41,690 nt of DNA from Desulfocarbo sp964620595 (lineage in GTDB: Bacteria; Desulfobacterota; Desulfarculia; Desulfarculales; Desulfarculaceae): assembly GCA_964620595.1 (NCBI GenBank), contig CAZUHP010000028.1:1-41690 (forward strand). Direction: 5' to 3'. Position numbers and translations under genes: made by a program. Under the pieces are notes generated by a model. The model did no database searches. It had not been told where the DNA came from and saw only the letters and a program-made list of their open reading frames with translations. This document shows positions 24,177 to 32,513 of this stretch, in pieces; positions within the stretch are counted from its first letter, which is position 1, and each line of letters starts with the position of its first letter.

Positions 24177-26357
24177 TCAGAGCCGGCGCACCTTGACCAT
24201 GGTTTCGTGCATGGCCATGTTCCCCGATATCCGGTCTGCCTTGTCTTCCAACACCGCCGCGATACAAGCGCCCTTGCCGTATATGTTGGCCAGCCGCCGG
24301 GAGAGGACCCCGTAGCCGGTCTCCATGTACACGGTGTCCGGCCGGGTCTCCTCGGTGACCCTGGCCCGCAGCCGGCCGCTGCCGGCCGGGCTGGACACCT
24401 CCACCAGGTCCCCGGGCTTGATCCCCAGGCGGGCCGCCGGCTCCGGGTGTATCCACAGGTGGTTCTCGTCCTGTATCTGGCAGAGCAGGCGGTTGTTGGT
24501 GCTGGAGCTTTGGGTGATGTAGGCATTGCGGCCCACCACCAGGCGGAAGGCCCCCTTGGGCACCGGCCGGGGCGGGCGGTAGACCGGCAGGGGGTCGATG
24601 CCCTTTTGCTGGTAGCGGGTGCAGAACAGCTCCACCTTGGCCGAGGGGGTGCGGAAGTCCTGGCCCTGGTGCGCGCCGTAGGCGGGGGTGACCACGTTGT
24701 ACACGCCGTCGCGTTTCAGGGCCGCGGCCACCTGGGGCAGCTTCTCGAGCTGGGCCCGGCGGTAGTCATCCATGGTGAAGTCGAAGAATTCCCCCAGGCC
24801 CAGGCGCTTGGCCAGGCCCTTGACTATCCAGAACACCGGCCGGGCCTCGAACAGGGGCGCCACCACCGGGTCGCGGGTGGTCATGCCCGAGCAGGCCGAG
24901 GAACCCTGGAAGGAAAAGACCGGGTCCTGGCGTTCCAGGTAGGAGGGCGCGGGCAGCACCAGGTCGGCCATCCAGGCGGTGTCGCTCATGGTGATGTCCA
25001 CGGTGAGCATGAAGTCCAGCTTGGAGATCATCTCCATGGTCTTGCGGCGGTTGGCACCGGTCTGCATGGGGTTGGTCTTGTAGGTGAACCACCCCTTGAC
25101 CGGGTAGGGCTTGCCCTCGATGACCGCGTCCCGGGTGCACTTGAAGGAGCCCTCGTCGGGAAACATCATCTGGGCCCGGCCCGCGTCCACCCGGTCCTCG
25201 GGGTTGTCGTCGTAAAAGGGCGCCTCGTAGGGGATGCCGCCGGTCTTGAGCTTGCGGGGCAGGGTGAGCCCGCCGGGCTGGTCCCAGTTGCCCAGGAGCG
25301 CGTTGACGATGGCAAAGGAGCGGCGGATCTGGGTGGAGTCCTCGTAGTCCGAGCTGCGCCGGCCGGGATAGACCATGGCCGCCGGCGCGGCCGCGGCCAA
25401 CTCCCGGGCGATGCGCCGGATGTCCGCCGCTGGTATCTCGCATTCCCGCGCGGCCCATTCCGGCGGGTACTTCTTGAGGTGGCGGGCCAGCTTGTCAAAG
25501 CCCGAGGTGCGCTCGGCCACGAACTTCTGGTCGTACAGTTTTTCGCTGACCAGCACCTGGGCCAGGGCCAGGAAGAAGGCCATGTCGGTTCCCGGTTTGA
25601 TGGCGTGCCACTCGTGGGCCAGGGCGGCGGTCTTGGTGAAGCGCGGGTCCAGCACCACCAGCTTGCAGCCGTTTTCCATGGCGGTCACGATGTCCATGCT
25701 GTCCGGGGTGACCAGGGCCTCGAAGCGGTTGGCCCCGGCCAGCACGAGGTACTTGCAGTTGAGGGTGTCCGGGATGGGCACCACCCCGAAGGTGTCCAGG
25801 AAGGCCCGGTTGCGGCTGAGCAGGCAGTTGGACTCGTGGGAGATGACGTTGTAGGAGCCGTAGACCTCGGCAAAGCGATGCACAAAGGTGGACTGGGTGT
25901 CGGTGCCGGCCATGAAGAGCATGCCGCAGCGGGTGTACTTCTTGGCGATGCGCTCCATCTGTTCGGCCGCGTGGTCCAGGGCCTGGTCCCAGGAAAGGCG
26001 CTGCCACTTGCCCTCGCCCCGGGCCCCCTTGCGCAGGAGGGGGTATTTCAGCCGGTCGGGGTTGTAGAGCTGGTCCAGGCCCGCGTTGCCCCGGGCGCAG
26101 AGCATGCCGCGGGACTTGAGGTACTTGGGGTTGGGGTCCAGTTTCTTCACCACCCCGTTCTGCACCCGGGCGATGAGTCCGCACTTGTTGAAGCACATGT
26201 CGCAGGCCGAGAATCTCTTGTGGTAGCCGCCCCGGGGGGCGGCGGCGGCCAGGGCCTTCAGCACCCCGCCGCCTCCCAGAAGCGCGGCGGCAGAGGCGGC
26301 CCCCGAGAGCTTTAGCAGGCTGCGCCTGGTGAGATATCCCCTTTTCTTCTCAGGCAT
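24177..26357 (-). CDS. Periplasmic molybdopterin oxidoreductase (PhsA/PsrA/TtrA-type)
   Basis: This 726-residue protein begins with a twin-arginine signal (TRRSLLKLSG) and has a [4Fe-4S] site at Cys52/55/59/87 in the C-x2-C-x3-C-x27-C pattern of the DMSO reductase family. Cys178 in SHESNC is the likely Mo or W ligand, as in periplasmic nitrate and thiosulfate/polysulfide reductases. The C-terminal domain has the molybdopterin-binding fold (LWIHPEPAARLGI onwards). With the NrfD, ferredoxin and multiheme neighbours it forms a complex iron-sulfur molybdoenzyme. Possible substrates are tetrathionate, thiosulfate, polysulfide, or arsenate; the octaheme homology next door favours a sulfur oxyanion. 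The substrate is inferred. Confidence 0.88.
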   Translation of the reverse strand: MPEKKRGYLTRRSLLKLSGAASAAALLGGGGVLKALAAAAPRGGYHKRFSACDMCFNKCGLIARVQNGVVKKLDPNPKYLKSRGMLCARGNAGLDQLYNPDRLKYPLLRKGARGEGKWQRLSWDQALDHAAEQMERIAKKYTRCGMLFMAGTDTQSTFVHRFAEVYGSYNVISHESNCLLSRNRAFLDTFGVVPIPDTLNCKYLVLAGANRFEALVTPDSMDIVTAMENGCKLVVLDPRFTKTAALAHEWHAIKPGTDMAFFLALAQVLVSEKLYDQKFVAERTSGFDKLARHLKKYPPEWAARECEIPAADIRRIARELAAAAPAAMVYPGRRSSDYEDSTQIRRSFAIVNALLGNWDQPGGLTLPRKLKTGGIPYEAPFYDDNPEDRVDAGRAQMMFPDEGSFKCTRDAVIEGKPYPVKGWFTYKTNPMQTGANRRKTMEMISKLDFMLTVDITMSDTAWMADLVLPAPSYLERQDPVFSFQGSSACSGMTTRDPVVAPLFEARPVFWIVKGLAKRLGLGEFFDFTMDDYRRAQLEKLPQVAAALKRDGVYNVVTPAYGAHQGQDFRTPSAKVELFCTRYQQKGIDPLPVYRPPRPVPKGAFRLVVGRNAYITQSSSTNNRLLCQIQDENHLWIHPEPAARLGIKPGDLVEVSSPAGSGRLRARVTEETRPDTVYMETGYGVLSRRLANIYGKGACIAAVLEDKADRISGNMAMHETMVKVRRL

Positions 26358-26393
26358 GGTTGACTCCTGGCAAATGATGGTGATGCGGGTCGG

Positions 26394-29300
26394 TCACTTG
26401 GGGCTCCCGGCCATCTGGAGGCGCAGCTTGCCGAACCTGCCGCCCACCTCGATGGGATCGCCCCGGTAGCCCAGGGCCTGGTAGTCGATGTAGTTGCTCT
26501 TGCCCACCAGCTCCGCCACGTCGCTGCCCTTGCGGGCCATGGACTGGAAGTCGATTCCCTGGTGGGCCAGCTTGGCAAAGTCCACTCCCGGGGTGGGCTG
26601 GTGGCAGCGGCCGCAGTAGGGCGCCTTGGCCAGGGATTGGTGGCAGTTGGCGCAGGAGAGGGCGTTCTCCTTGGGAAGCACCTCGTGGGTCAGGCCCCAG
26701 TACATCACGGTGTCCACGAACTGGTACTTGCCGCTGTAGGGCAGGCCGGCCGCCTTCATGCCCTCGGCGGCGGCCCGGTTCCAGTCCCAGTACTTCCAGT
26801 ACCCCTGCCACAGCTTGGGGGCGATGAGGTAGCTGTACACCGAGTCGGCGATCTGGCGGCCGCGGTGGACCTTGAAGGGATAGATGCGGGAGGCCGGGTC
26901 CTTGAAGCTGCCCACCGGCAGGGTCAGGGCGGTGACCCCCTTCAGGTCGATGCGGTCGCCCAGCAGGGAGCGCTTGACCGTGCCGTTGTACCAGCGGTAG
27001 ACCGGCTTGGCCGCCTCCTTCCACTGGAAGCTGCCCTTCTTCTTGTTGTAGGTGGGCATGCCGTACTTGTCCTTGCCCGGCTTTATGTCCTGGCCCGCGG
27101 TGGACCAGTCCCAGAACACCTTGGTGGGGTTGTTCTTGGAGTAGATGGGTATGTGGCAGGTCTGGCAGGCCACGTGCTTGGTGTGCCGGTTCAGGTGGAA
27201 GTCGATGAGCTGCCGGCCGTGGTGGGGGGTGTCGGTGTGGCAGTACTCGCAGGAGATGTCGCCCTCGGTGGCCGGCACCGAGATGCTGCGGCCGGAGATC
27301 ATGTGGTTGCGGGTCTTGTGGCAGTCCTGGCAGCGGAAGTTCAGGCCGCCGTCCTTGTCTCCCATGTGCACGTCGTGGGAGCGGGTGGGGTGGGCCAGGG
27401 CGGAGCCCATGTCGCCGTGCTTGACCGCGTCGCCGCCGCCGCCCCGGAAGTGGCAGTTCATGCCGCAGGTGTCCCGGCTGGGCCGGCCTACGTTCTGGGC
27501 CACCTTCACCAGATCAACCCCCTTCTTGGGGAAGCCGGCGCCGGGAGGGGCCTTCTTGTAGGTGCCGGTGGTGTCGTGACACACCAGGCAGTCTATGCGG
27601 CTGGGGTCCGAGAAGTCGAAGTCCTTGTCCTTCCAGCCGTAGCCCGCGTGGCAACTGGTGCAGCGCGGCCAGTTGCCGCTCAAGTTGATGCAGAAGTTGT
27701 TGATGGTGGCGCGGCGCTTGCCCAAGTCGATGCGCTTTTCGTGGCCCACGGTGAACGGCGAGGGCCCCTGCCACTTCCAGTGGGAGGTCTTCAGGATGGC
27801 CTCGCCCTCCTTCTGGTGGCAGGAGAGGCAGTTCTTGGTCACTGCCAGGGCGTCCACCTTGCCCTCCAGTTTGACCAGCTTGCGGTGGTCCGGCACCTTC
27901 TTGGCGTGGCAGGCCAGGCAGTCGGTGGGGGCGCGGGTGTCCAGGGGCTTCACCTCCGGCCCCCGCACCATGGAGCTGTACATGACCGGGCCGCGGGCGT
28001 AGGGGGTCTGCTCGGCTTCCTTGTGGCAGTCCATGCAGAGCTGGTGGTAGGCGCCCTTGAGCCCCGGGGTGTTGAGCTGCTTGGGGTTGAAGGGCTTGCC
28101 GTGGCACAGGGAGCACGCCGCCGGCTTTTGGGCGAGCTGGCGCAGGCGGGACATGGTGACCGGCTCGCCGTAGCGGTCGCCCTTTTCGCGGGGCAGGCGG
28201 TGGTGGCAGATGGTGCAGTCCTTGAGCACGGCGGCGTGCTTGCCGTGCATGAAGCGCACCTGCTCGTAGATGTCGCTGTACTTGTTGATCACCGGGCTGT
28301 TCAGGATGAGCAGCTTGGGCGCATCCACCAGGGAGGGGATGGGCTGGACCAGCCGCTTGGGCAGCCGGCCGGGGGTCTTGCTGCTGCCGGCGGCCGCGGC
28401 CTGGGGCCAGAGCACCAGGGCGGCGGCCAGGAGCACCAGGGCGGTGGTGGACATCTTCTTGGGCTGGGCGCCCAGCACCGGGAAGATGAACACGAACACC
28501 CGGTAGAGGAACATGAGCCCGGCGATGAGGCCCACGGTGATGAATATCTCGCCCACCGCGGGGAAGTAGGCGGTTATCTGGTAGGGCGGCGTGTAGCTCA
28601 CCAGGAACACGTTTATGCGGTTCAGGAGGATGCCCAGCACGAACAGGGTGGAGGCGAAGAAGAGCCAGCCCGGCGAGCGGCGCACCTTGGGCCAGAGGAG
28701 CAGGGCAAAGGGCAGCATCACCCCGAAGAGCACCTCCACGATGAAGGCGTTGGTCTGGTAGGTGCCGTCCAGGAGATATACGTAGGTGCCGCGCACCACC
28801 ATGTCCCCCAGCTTGACCGCCAGGTAGAGCCCCATCAGCACGGGCATGTACTTGGCCAGGGGGGTGAGCACCTCCATCTCCGGCCGGCGGCCAAAGGACT
28901 TGGCCACGATGAGGGACTCGAACACCACCATGGGATAGCCCGCCGCAAAGGCGGACAGCAGAAAGAGCACCGGCAGGATGGGCGTGTACCACAGGGGGTG
29001 CACCTTGAAGGGCGCGATCAGCATGAGGCTGCCCAGGCTGGACTGGTGCAAGCAGGAGAGCACGATGCCGGCGATGATGAAGATGAACATGACCTTGGCC
29101 AGCACCCGGTCGGCAAAGGCCAGGAGCCGCTCCAGGGGCTGGTTCAGCCGGGACAAGAGGCCGGGCAGGTTCACCCGGCCCATGAACCTTTCGGTGACCA
29201 CGGGCAGGAACTCGATGTACAGCACGTGCAGGTAGATCATCACGCACATGGCCACTTCGAAGAGCACCGAGTTGGGGTTGTGGTTGAAGATGGGGCTGGT

Positions 29301-29654
29301 GATGTTCCAGTAGCGGCCGATGTCCACCAGAAGGCCCAGCACCACGAAGGTGTAGCCCAGCATGGCGGTGAGCAGGGCCGGCCGGATCACGGCGTGGAAC
29401 TGGTCGCGGTTGAACACGTAGGCGATGAGGCCGGTAGTGAAACCGCCCGCGGCCAGGGCCACGCCCGAGGCCACGTCCACCGCGATCCAGATGCCCCAGG
29501 GAAACTGGTTGTTGAGGTTGGACACGTAGCCGATTCCGAAGAGGAACCGCGCCACCAGAAAGGCCCCGCCGATGGCCATGAGGGCCAGCATCACCATCAC
29601 GCCGGGGGTCAGGAATTTCTCCTCCACCGGCGCCGCCTGCTCGTGGATGTTCAT
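26394..29654 (-). CDS. Fusion of NrfD-type membrane protein with a 13-heme cytochrome c (OTR-like)
   Basis: One uninterrupted frame of 1086 residues. Residues 1-395 form an NrfD/HmcC-type membrane domain with eight to ten helices, the quinone-interacting part of such complexes. Residues 401-422 look like a signal peptide (MSTTALVLLAAALVL...AAAA) but are in frame. The rest is periplasmic with 13 heme motifs: four in a c3-like domain (Cys480, 514, 540, 579) with the His pattern HGKH before CTICHH, then nine (609, 665, 689, 730, 775, 802, 830, 1001, 1014). The part around CTSCHAGYGWKDKDFDFSDP resembles octaheme tetrathionate reductase. The motif at 730 is CGMNCH, with three residues between the cysteines. 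The gene overlaps the ferredoxin gene upstream by four bases. Confidence 0.88.
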   Translation of the reverse strand: MNIHEQAAPVEEKFLTPGVMVMLALMAIGGAFLVARFLFGIGYVSNLNNQFPWGIWIAVDVASGVALAAGGFTTGLIAYVFNRDQFHAVIRPALLTAMLGYTFVVLGLLVDIGRYWNITSPIFNHNPNSVLFEVAMCVMIYLHVLYIEFLPVVTERFMGRVNLPGLLSRLNQPLERLLAFADRVLAKVMFIFIIAGIVLSCLHQSSLGSLMLIAPFKVHPLWYTPILPVLFLLSAFAAGYPMVVFESLIVAKSFGRRPEMEVLTPLAKYMPVLMGLYLAVKLGDMVVRGTYVYLLDGTYQTNAFIVEVLFGVMLPFALLLWPKVRRSPGWLFFASTLFVLGILLNRINVFLVSYTPPYQITAYFPAVGEIFITVGLIAGLMFLYRVFVFIFPVLGAQPKKMSTTALVLLAAALVLWPQAAAAGSSKTPGRLPKRLVQPIPSLVDAPKLLILNSPVINKYSDIYEQVRFMHGKHAAVLKDCTICHHRLPREKGDRYGEPVTMSRLRQLAQKPAACSLCHGKPFNPKQLNTPGLKGAYHQLCMDCHKEAEQTPYARGPVMYSSMVRGPEVKPLDTRAPTDCLACHAKKVPDHRKLVKLEGKVDALAVTKNCLSCHQKEGEAILKTSHWKWQGPSPFTVGHEKRIDLGKRRATINNFCINLSGNWPRCTSCHAGYGWKDKDFDFSDPSRIDCLVCHDTTGTYKKAPPGAGFPKKGVDLVKVAQNVGRPSRDTCGMNCHFRGGGGDAVKHGDMGSALAHPTRSHDVHMGDKDGGLNFRCQDCHKTRNHMISGRSISVPATEGDISCEYCHTDTPHHGRQLIDFHLNRHTKHVACQTCHIPIYSKNNPTKVFWDWSTAGQDIKPGKDKYGMPTYNKKKGSFQWKEAAKPVYRWYNGTVKRSLLGDRIDLKGVTALTLPVGSFKDPASRIYPFKVHRGRQIADSVYSYLIAPKLWQGYWKYWDWNRAAAEGMKAAGLPYSGKYQFVDTVMYWGLTHEVLPKENALSCANCHQSLAKAPYCGRCHQPTPGVDFAKLAHQGIDFQSMARKGSDVAELVGKSNYIDYQALGYRGDPIEVGGRFGKLRLQMAGSPK

Positions 29655-30589
29655 GAGCGGCCTCCTTCCTGCTCGCTGTCCCCGGACTTGTGGTGGTGGC
29701 TCTTAAGGAAGCCGGTGACCCACATGATGCCGCCCAGGGCCGCGTACAGCCCCAGGGGCAGGGCCAGGTAGCCGGTCACCGCGTGCTGGATGCTCTCGGT
29801 GAGCCGGGGCGGGGCCTTGGTGCTCAGCTTGGGGAAGCCTATGTTCTCAAAGGGCTCCGAGGCCAGGTACAGCCAGGAGGTGCCGCCCACCTCGTGCTCG
29901 CCGTAGATGTGGTCCACGTACTTGCCGGGGTTGCTCTTTATCTTCCAGCGGGCCAGCTCCAACAGGTCCTTCTTCTTGCCAAAGGTGATCACCTCCCGGG
30001 GGCAGACCTGGGCGCAGGCGGGCAGGCCGCCCTTCTTCACGTACTCGAAGCAGAAGGTGCACTTGCGGACCCTGGGGGTGAGGGGGTCGTTGTACTCGTA
30101 GGCCGGCACCTGGAAGGGGCAGGCCACCATGCAGTAGCGGCAGCCGATGCACTTGGTGACGTCATAGATCACCGCGCCGTTGGGCTGCTTGGTCAGGGCG
30201 CCCACGATGCAGGCCGATACGCAGGAGGGATCGTTGCAGTGCATGCACTGGAACTTCACGAAGGTGGGGCGCTGGCGCCAGACCAGGGTGCCTATGTTCT
30301 TGGGGTAGTACTTGTTGACCACCGTGTAGGATGTTTCGTCCATGCGCCGCTCGTTTTCCAGCACGGTCATCTCTTCAAAGGATTCCTTGGGCTGGGGCAG
30401 TCCGTGCCGCTGGTTGCAGGCTTGTTCGCACTTGCGGCAGCCCACGCACAGGGTGGTGTCCACCAGGCAGCCGTACTCGTCCTCGGCGGGCCTGGTGTCC
30501 TGGCTGGCCTGGGCGGCGCCGGCGGGCAGCAGGGTGGCAGCGGCCGCGGTGCCGGTGAGCTTGAAAAACCCTCGTCGGTTCAGTTTCAT
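29651..30589 (-). CDS. TAT-exported four-cluster ferredoxin with C-terminal membrane anchor (HybA/HmcB-like)
   Basis: A 312-residue protein with the TAT signal NRRGFFKLTG and four cysteine motifs: CVGCRKCEQAC, CMHCNDPSCVSAC, CIGCRYCMVACP and CTFC-x11-CAQVCP. A hydrophobic helix near residues 270-292 precedes a His/Lys-rich tail, as in HybA and HmcB, so the clusters face the periplasm and the protein is held in the membrane beside the NrfD domain. It should pass electrons between the NrfD part and the multiheme or molybdenum parts. It overlaps the fusion gene by four bases and lies 34 bp after the TusA-like gene. Confidence 0.9.
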   Translation of the reverse strand: MKLNRRGFFKLTGTAAAATLLPAGAAQASQDTRPAEDEYGCLVDTTLCVGCRKCEQACNQRHGLPQPKESFEEMTVLENERRMDETSYTVVNKYYPKNIGTLVWRQRPTFVKFQCMHCNDPSCVSACIVGALTKQPNGAVIYDVTKCIGCRYCMVACPFQVPAYEYNDPLTPRVRKCTFCFEYVKKGGLPACAQVCPREVITFGKKKDLLELARWKIKSNPGKYVDHIYGEHEVGGTSWLYLASEPFENIGFPKLSTKAPPRLTESIQHAVTGYLALPLGLYAALGGIMWVTGFLKSHHHKSGDSEQEGGRS

Positions 30590-30623
30590 GGCGTTTCCTC
30601 GCGGCTAGGTCGGTTCGGCCTGC

Positions 30624-30863
30624 TCACCCCTTGAGGATGTGCAGGCAAAAAAACGATTCCTCCTGCTGGGACGCGATCACCTGGTCCGGCGAGTGCTCCA
30701 CCAACCTGCGTATGGAGGTGAGCACAAAGGGGTCTTCCACCCGTACCCGCAGCACGTCCCCTTTGGACATAGTGCTCAGGGTCCGTTTGAGTTGGAGCAG
30801 GCACAGGGGGATTACGAGGCCGACCAGGTCGAGTTCATCAGAGATGTGGTCCTCTGTTTTCAT
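30624..30863 (-). CDS. TusA/SirA-like protein lacking the usual catalytic cysteine
   Basis: The 79-residue protein has the TusA fold pattern: an N-terminal strand (ELDLVGL), a helix (LLQLKRTLSTM), MSKGDVLRVRVEDP and a C-terminal FFCLHILKG. In sulfur carriers of this family the first helix starts with a CPxP motif. Here the place reads VIPLCLL, so the standard Cys is Ile, with another Cys three residues later. It may be a sulfur carrier with a shifted Cys, or a redox or regulatory relative. The ATG at 30863 has GGAG seven bases upstream and lies about 13 bp after the predicted transcription start of the sigma-54 promoter. It is the first gene of the operon. Confidence 0.75.
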   Translation of the reverse strand: MKTEDHISDELDLVGLVIPLCLLQLKRTLSTMSKGDVLRVRVEDPFVLTSIRRLVEHSPDQVIASQQEESFFCLHILKG

Positions 30864-30887
30864 AGTGCACTCCGCGCGGTTATATCC

Positions 30888-30902
30888 GCAATAACCGTGC
30901 CC
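30888..30902 (-). promoter_or_regulatory. Sigma-54 promoter of the respiratory operon
   Basis: On the minus strand the element reads GGGCACGGTTATTGC. It matches the sigma-54 consensus TGGCACG-N4-TTGC at all but the first base, with GG at -24 and GC at -12 in the right spacing. Initiation would fall near 30876, giving a leader of about 13 nt before the TusA-like ATG with its GGAG site. The divergent gene encodes a sigma-54 activator, which fits. Confidence 0.85.
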
Positions 30903-30986
30903 AATTTGGTTGTTTTTTCTTGCTTTACGCAATGCGTTGATATTATTTGAAAATAACGTATCGGGCCAAAAAGGGGCTTGAAAAAA

Positions 30987-31044
30987 AGTCAGCCTGACTT
31001 CGACACATATTGAGATGTATTTGACAACCGTATAAGCGATTGTC
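30987..31044. promoter_or_regulatory. Candidate activator-binding palindromes in the divergent intergenic region
   Basis: A perfect palindrome AGTCAG-C-CTGACT lies at 30987-30999, and GACAA and TTGTC (31023-31027 and 31040-31044) form a second inverted repeat. They sit about 100-170 bp upstream of the sigma-54 transcription start, the usual distance for enhancer sites. A TTGACA box at 31021-31026 with TATTTT 18 bp on may be the promoter of the regulator itself. The 30864-31109 gap is AT-rich compared with the window. Confidence 0.5.
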
Positions 31045-31109
31045 TATTTTTTATACATGTGTTGTTGGTCCTCGAGGCGCGGCGCTTTTGATCCCAAGGC
31101 AGGTCTGAA

Positions 31110-32513
31110 ATGAAGTCCAGTGACATAAACCGGCAACTGGAAAGCATCATCAACACCATGAACGACGGCCTCATCGTCATTGCGCCGGACGGCTCCATTG
31201 TCATGGTCAACCAGGCCTTTGAATGGATCACCGGCTACAGCGCGGAGGAGGTGGTGGGCGAGCCCTGCACCTTGCTGGGCTGCGATGCCTGCGACTTGGC
31301 CATCAAGAGCGGGGAGGGCACCGGCTGGTGGTGCGCCTTGTTCGACCCCGAGCACGAGGACATGAAGCGTTGCCGCTGCAACTACCGCAAAAAGGACGGC
31401 ACCTATGTGCCGGTGCTCAAGAACGCCTCGGTACTGCGTGACGAAGACGGGAACGCTCTGGGCGCGGTGGAGACCCTGACCGACATCTCGGAGATGGACC
31501 GGCTGGACCAGGAGCTGATCCAACTGGCCCGCCAGTTGGATTCAGGGGAGGGATTCTGCGGGATCATAGGCGCCTCGGCGCCCATGCAAAAGGTGTTCGA
31601 TGTGATCCAAAAGGCCGCCCAAAGCGACGCCCCGGTGATCATCTACGGCGAGAGCGGCACGGGCAAGGACCTGGTGGCCCGCGCCATTCACCAGACGGGC
31701 AAGCGCAAGGACAAGCCCTACGTGCAGTTCAGTTGCGCCGCCCTCAACGAGTCCCTGCTGGAGAGCGAGCTTTTCGGGCATGCCAAGGGGGCCTTCACCG
31801 GCGCCTACCGCCACCGTATCGGCCGTTTCGAGGCGGCCAACGGGGGAGACATCTTCCTGGACGAGATAGGCGATGTGCCCCTGGCCACCCAGGTCAAGCT
31901 CCTGCGGGTATTGGAGAGCAAGCAGTTCGAGCGGGTGGGCGAGCACCACCCGGTGCACGTGGATGTGCGGGTCATCACGGCGACCAACAAGAACCTGGAG
32001 GAGCTGATCGCCCAGGGGCAGTTCCGGGAAGACCTGTACTTCCGCATCAACGTGATACCCATCCACCTGCCTCCCCTGCGGGAGCGCCTGGAGGACATAC
32101 CCGCCCTGGTCAGTGCCTTTGTGCAGCGCTTCCGGGCCAAGTCCGGCAAGGACATAACCGGCTTGTCCCGCCAGGCCATGGACATGTTCATGGCCCACCG
32201 CTGGCCCGGCAACGTGCGGGAGCTGAAAGGCGCCCTGGAGTATGCCTTTGTGATCGCCGAGAACGGGCTCATAAGGCCTGAACACCTGCCCCCCACCATG
32301 CTGGCCCACCATAGCGGGACCCAGGCGGCGCCTGCTGCCGAGCCGCTCCCCTTGCGCCGGGACCTCTCCGAGAAAAGGGCCCTGGTCGAGGCCCTGCGCC
32401 AGAGCCAGGGCAACAAGGCCCGGGCGGCCCGCATGCTGGGGGTGAACCGGGCCACGGTCTACAATCGCATGCGCAAGTACGGCATCGAGCTGAAAAAGGT
32501 GCTGAACTCCTAG
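31110..32513 (+). CDS. Sigma-54-dependent transcriptional activator with Cys-rich PAS domain
   Basis: A 467-residue bacterial enhancer-binding protein. The N-terminal PAS domain (about 8-128) contains six cysteines in a cluster (53, 58, 61, 75, 88, 90), which could bind a metal or Fe-S centre or react with a sulfur compound. The AAA+ domain has Walker A GESGTGKD (180-187), the sigma-54 contact loop GAFTGA (227-232) and Walker B FLDEIGD. The C-terminus is a Fis-type helix-turn-helix (about 425-462, ending RATVYNRMRKYGIEL). There is no receiver domain, so the PAS domain is the likely sensor. It is divergent from the molybdoenzyme/multiheme operon with its sigma-54 promoter and is its probable activator. 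Confidence 0.93.
   Translation: MKSSDINRQLESIINTMNDGLIVIAPDGSIVMVNQAFEWITGYSAEEVVGEPCTLLGCDACDLAIKSGEGTGWWCALFDPEHEDMKRCRCNYRKKDGTYVPVLKNASVLRDEDGNALGAVETLTDISEMDRLDQELIQLARQLDSGEGFCGIIGASAPMQKVFDVIQKAAQSDAPVIIYGESGTGKDLVARAIHQTGKRKDKPYVQFSCAALNESLLESELFGHAKGAFTGAYRHRIGRFEAANGGDIFLDEIGDVPLATQVKLLRVLESKQFERVGEHHPVHVDVRVITATNKNLEELIAQGQFREDLYFRINVIPIHLPPLRERLEDIPALVSAFVQRFRAKSGKDITGLSRQAMDMFMAHRWPGNVRELKGALEYAFVIAENGLIRPEHLPPTMLAHHSGTQAAPAAEPLPLRRDLSEKRALVEALRQSQGNKARAARMLGVNRATVYNRMRKYGIELKKVLNS

Noticed and set aside
28452..28456. Separate gene for the multiheme cytochrome starting at the internal ATG
   Set aside because: There is no stop codon between the NrfD part and this ATG and only a poor ribosome site, so a fusion is the direct reading. 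The internal start is kept as a test in the findings.
26562..29771. 1069-codon open frame on the plus strand
   Set aside because: It is the antisense of the NrfD-multiheme fusion. The minus-strand product has 13 heme motifs and clear domains; the plus-strand one has none.
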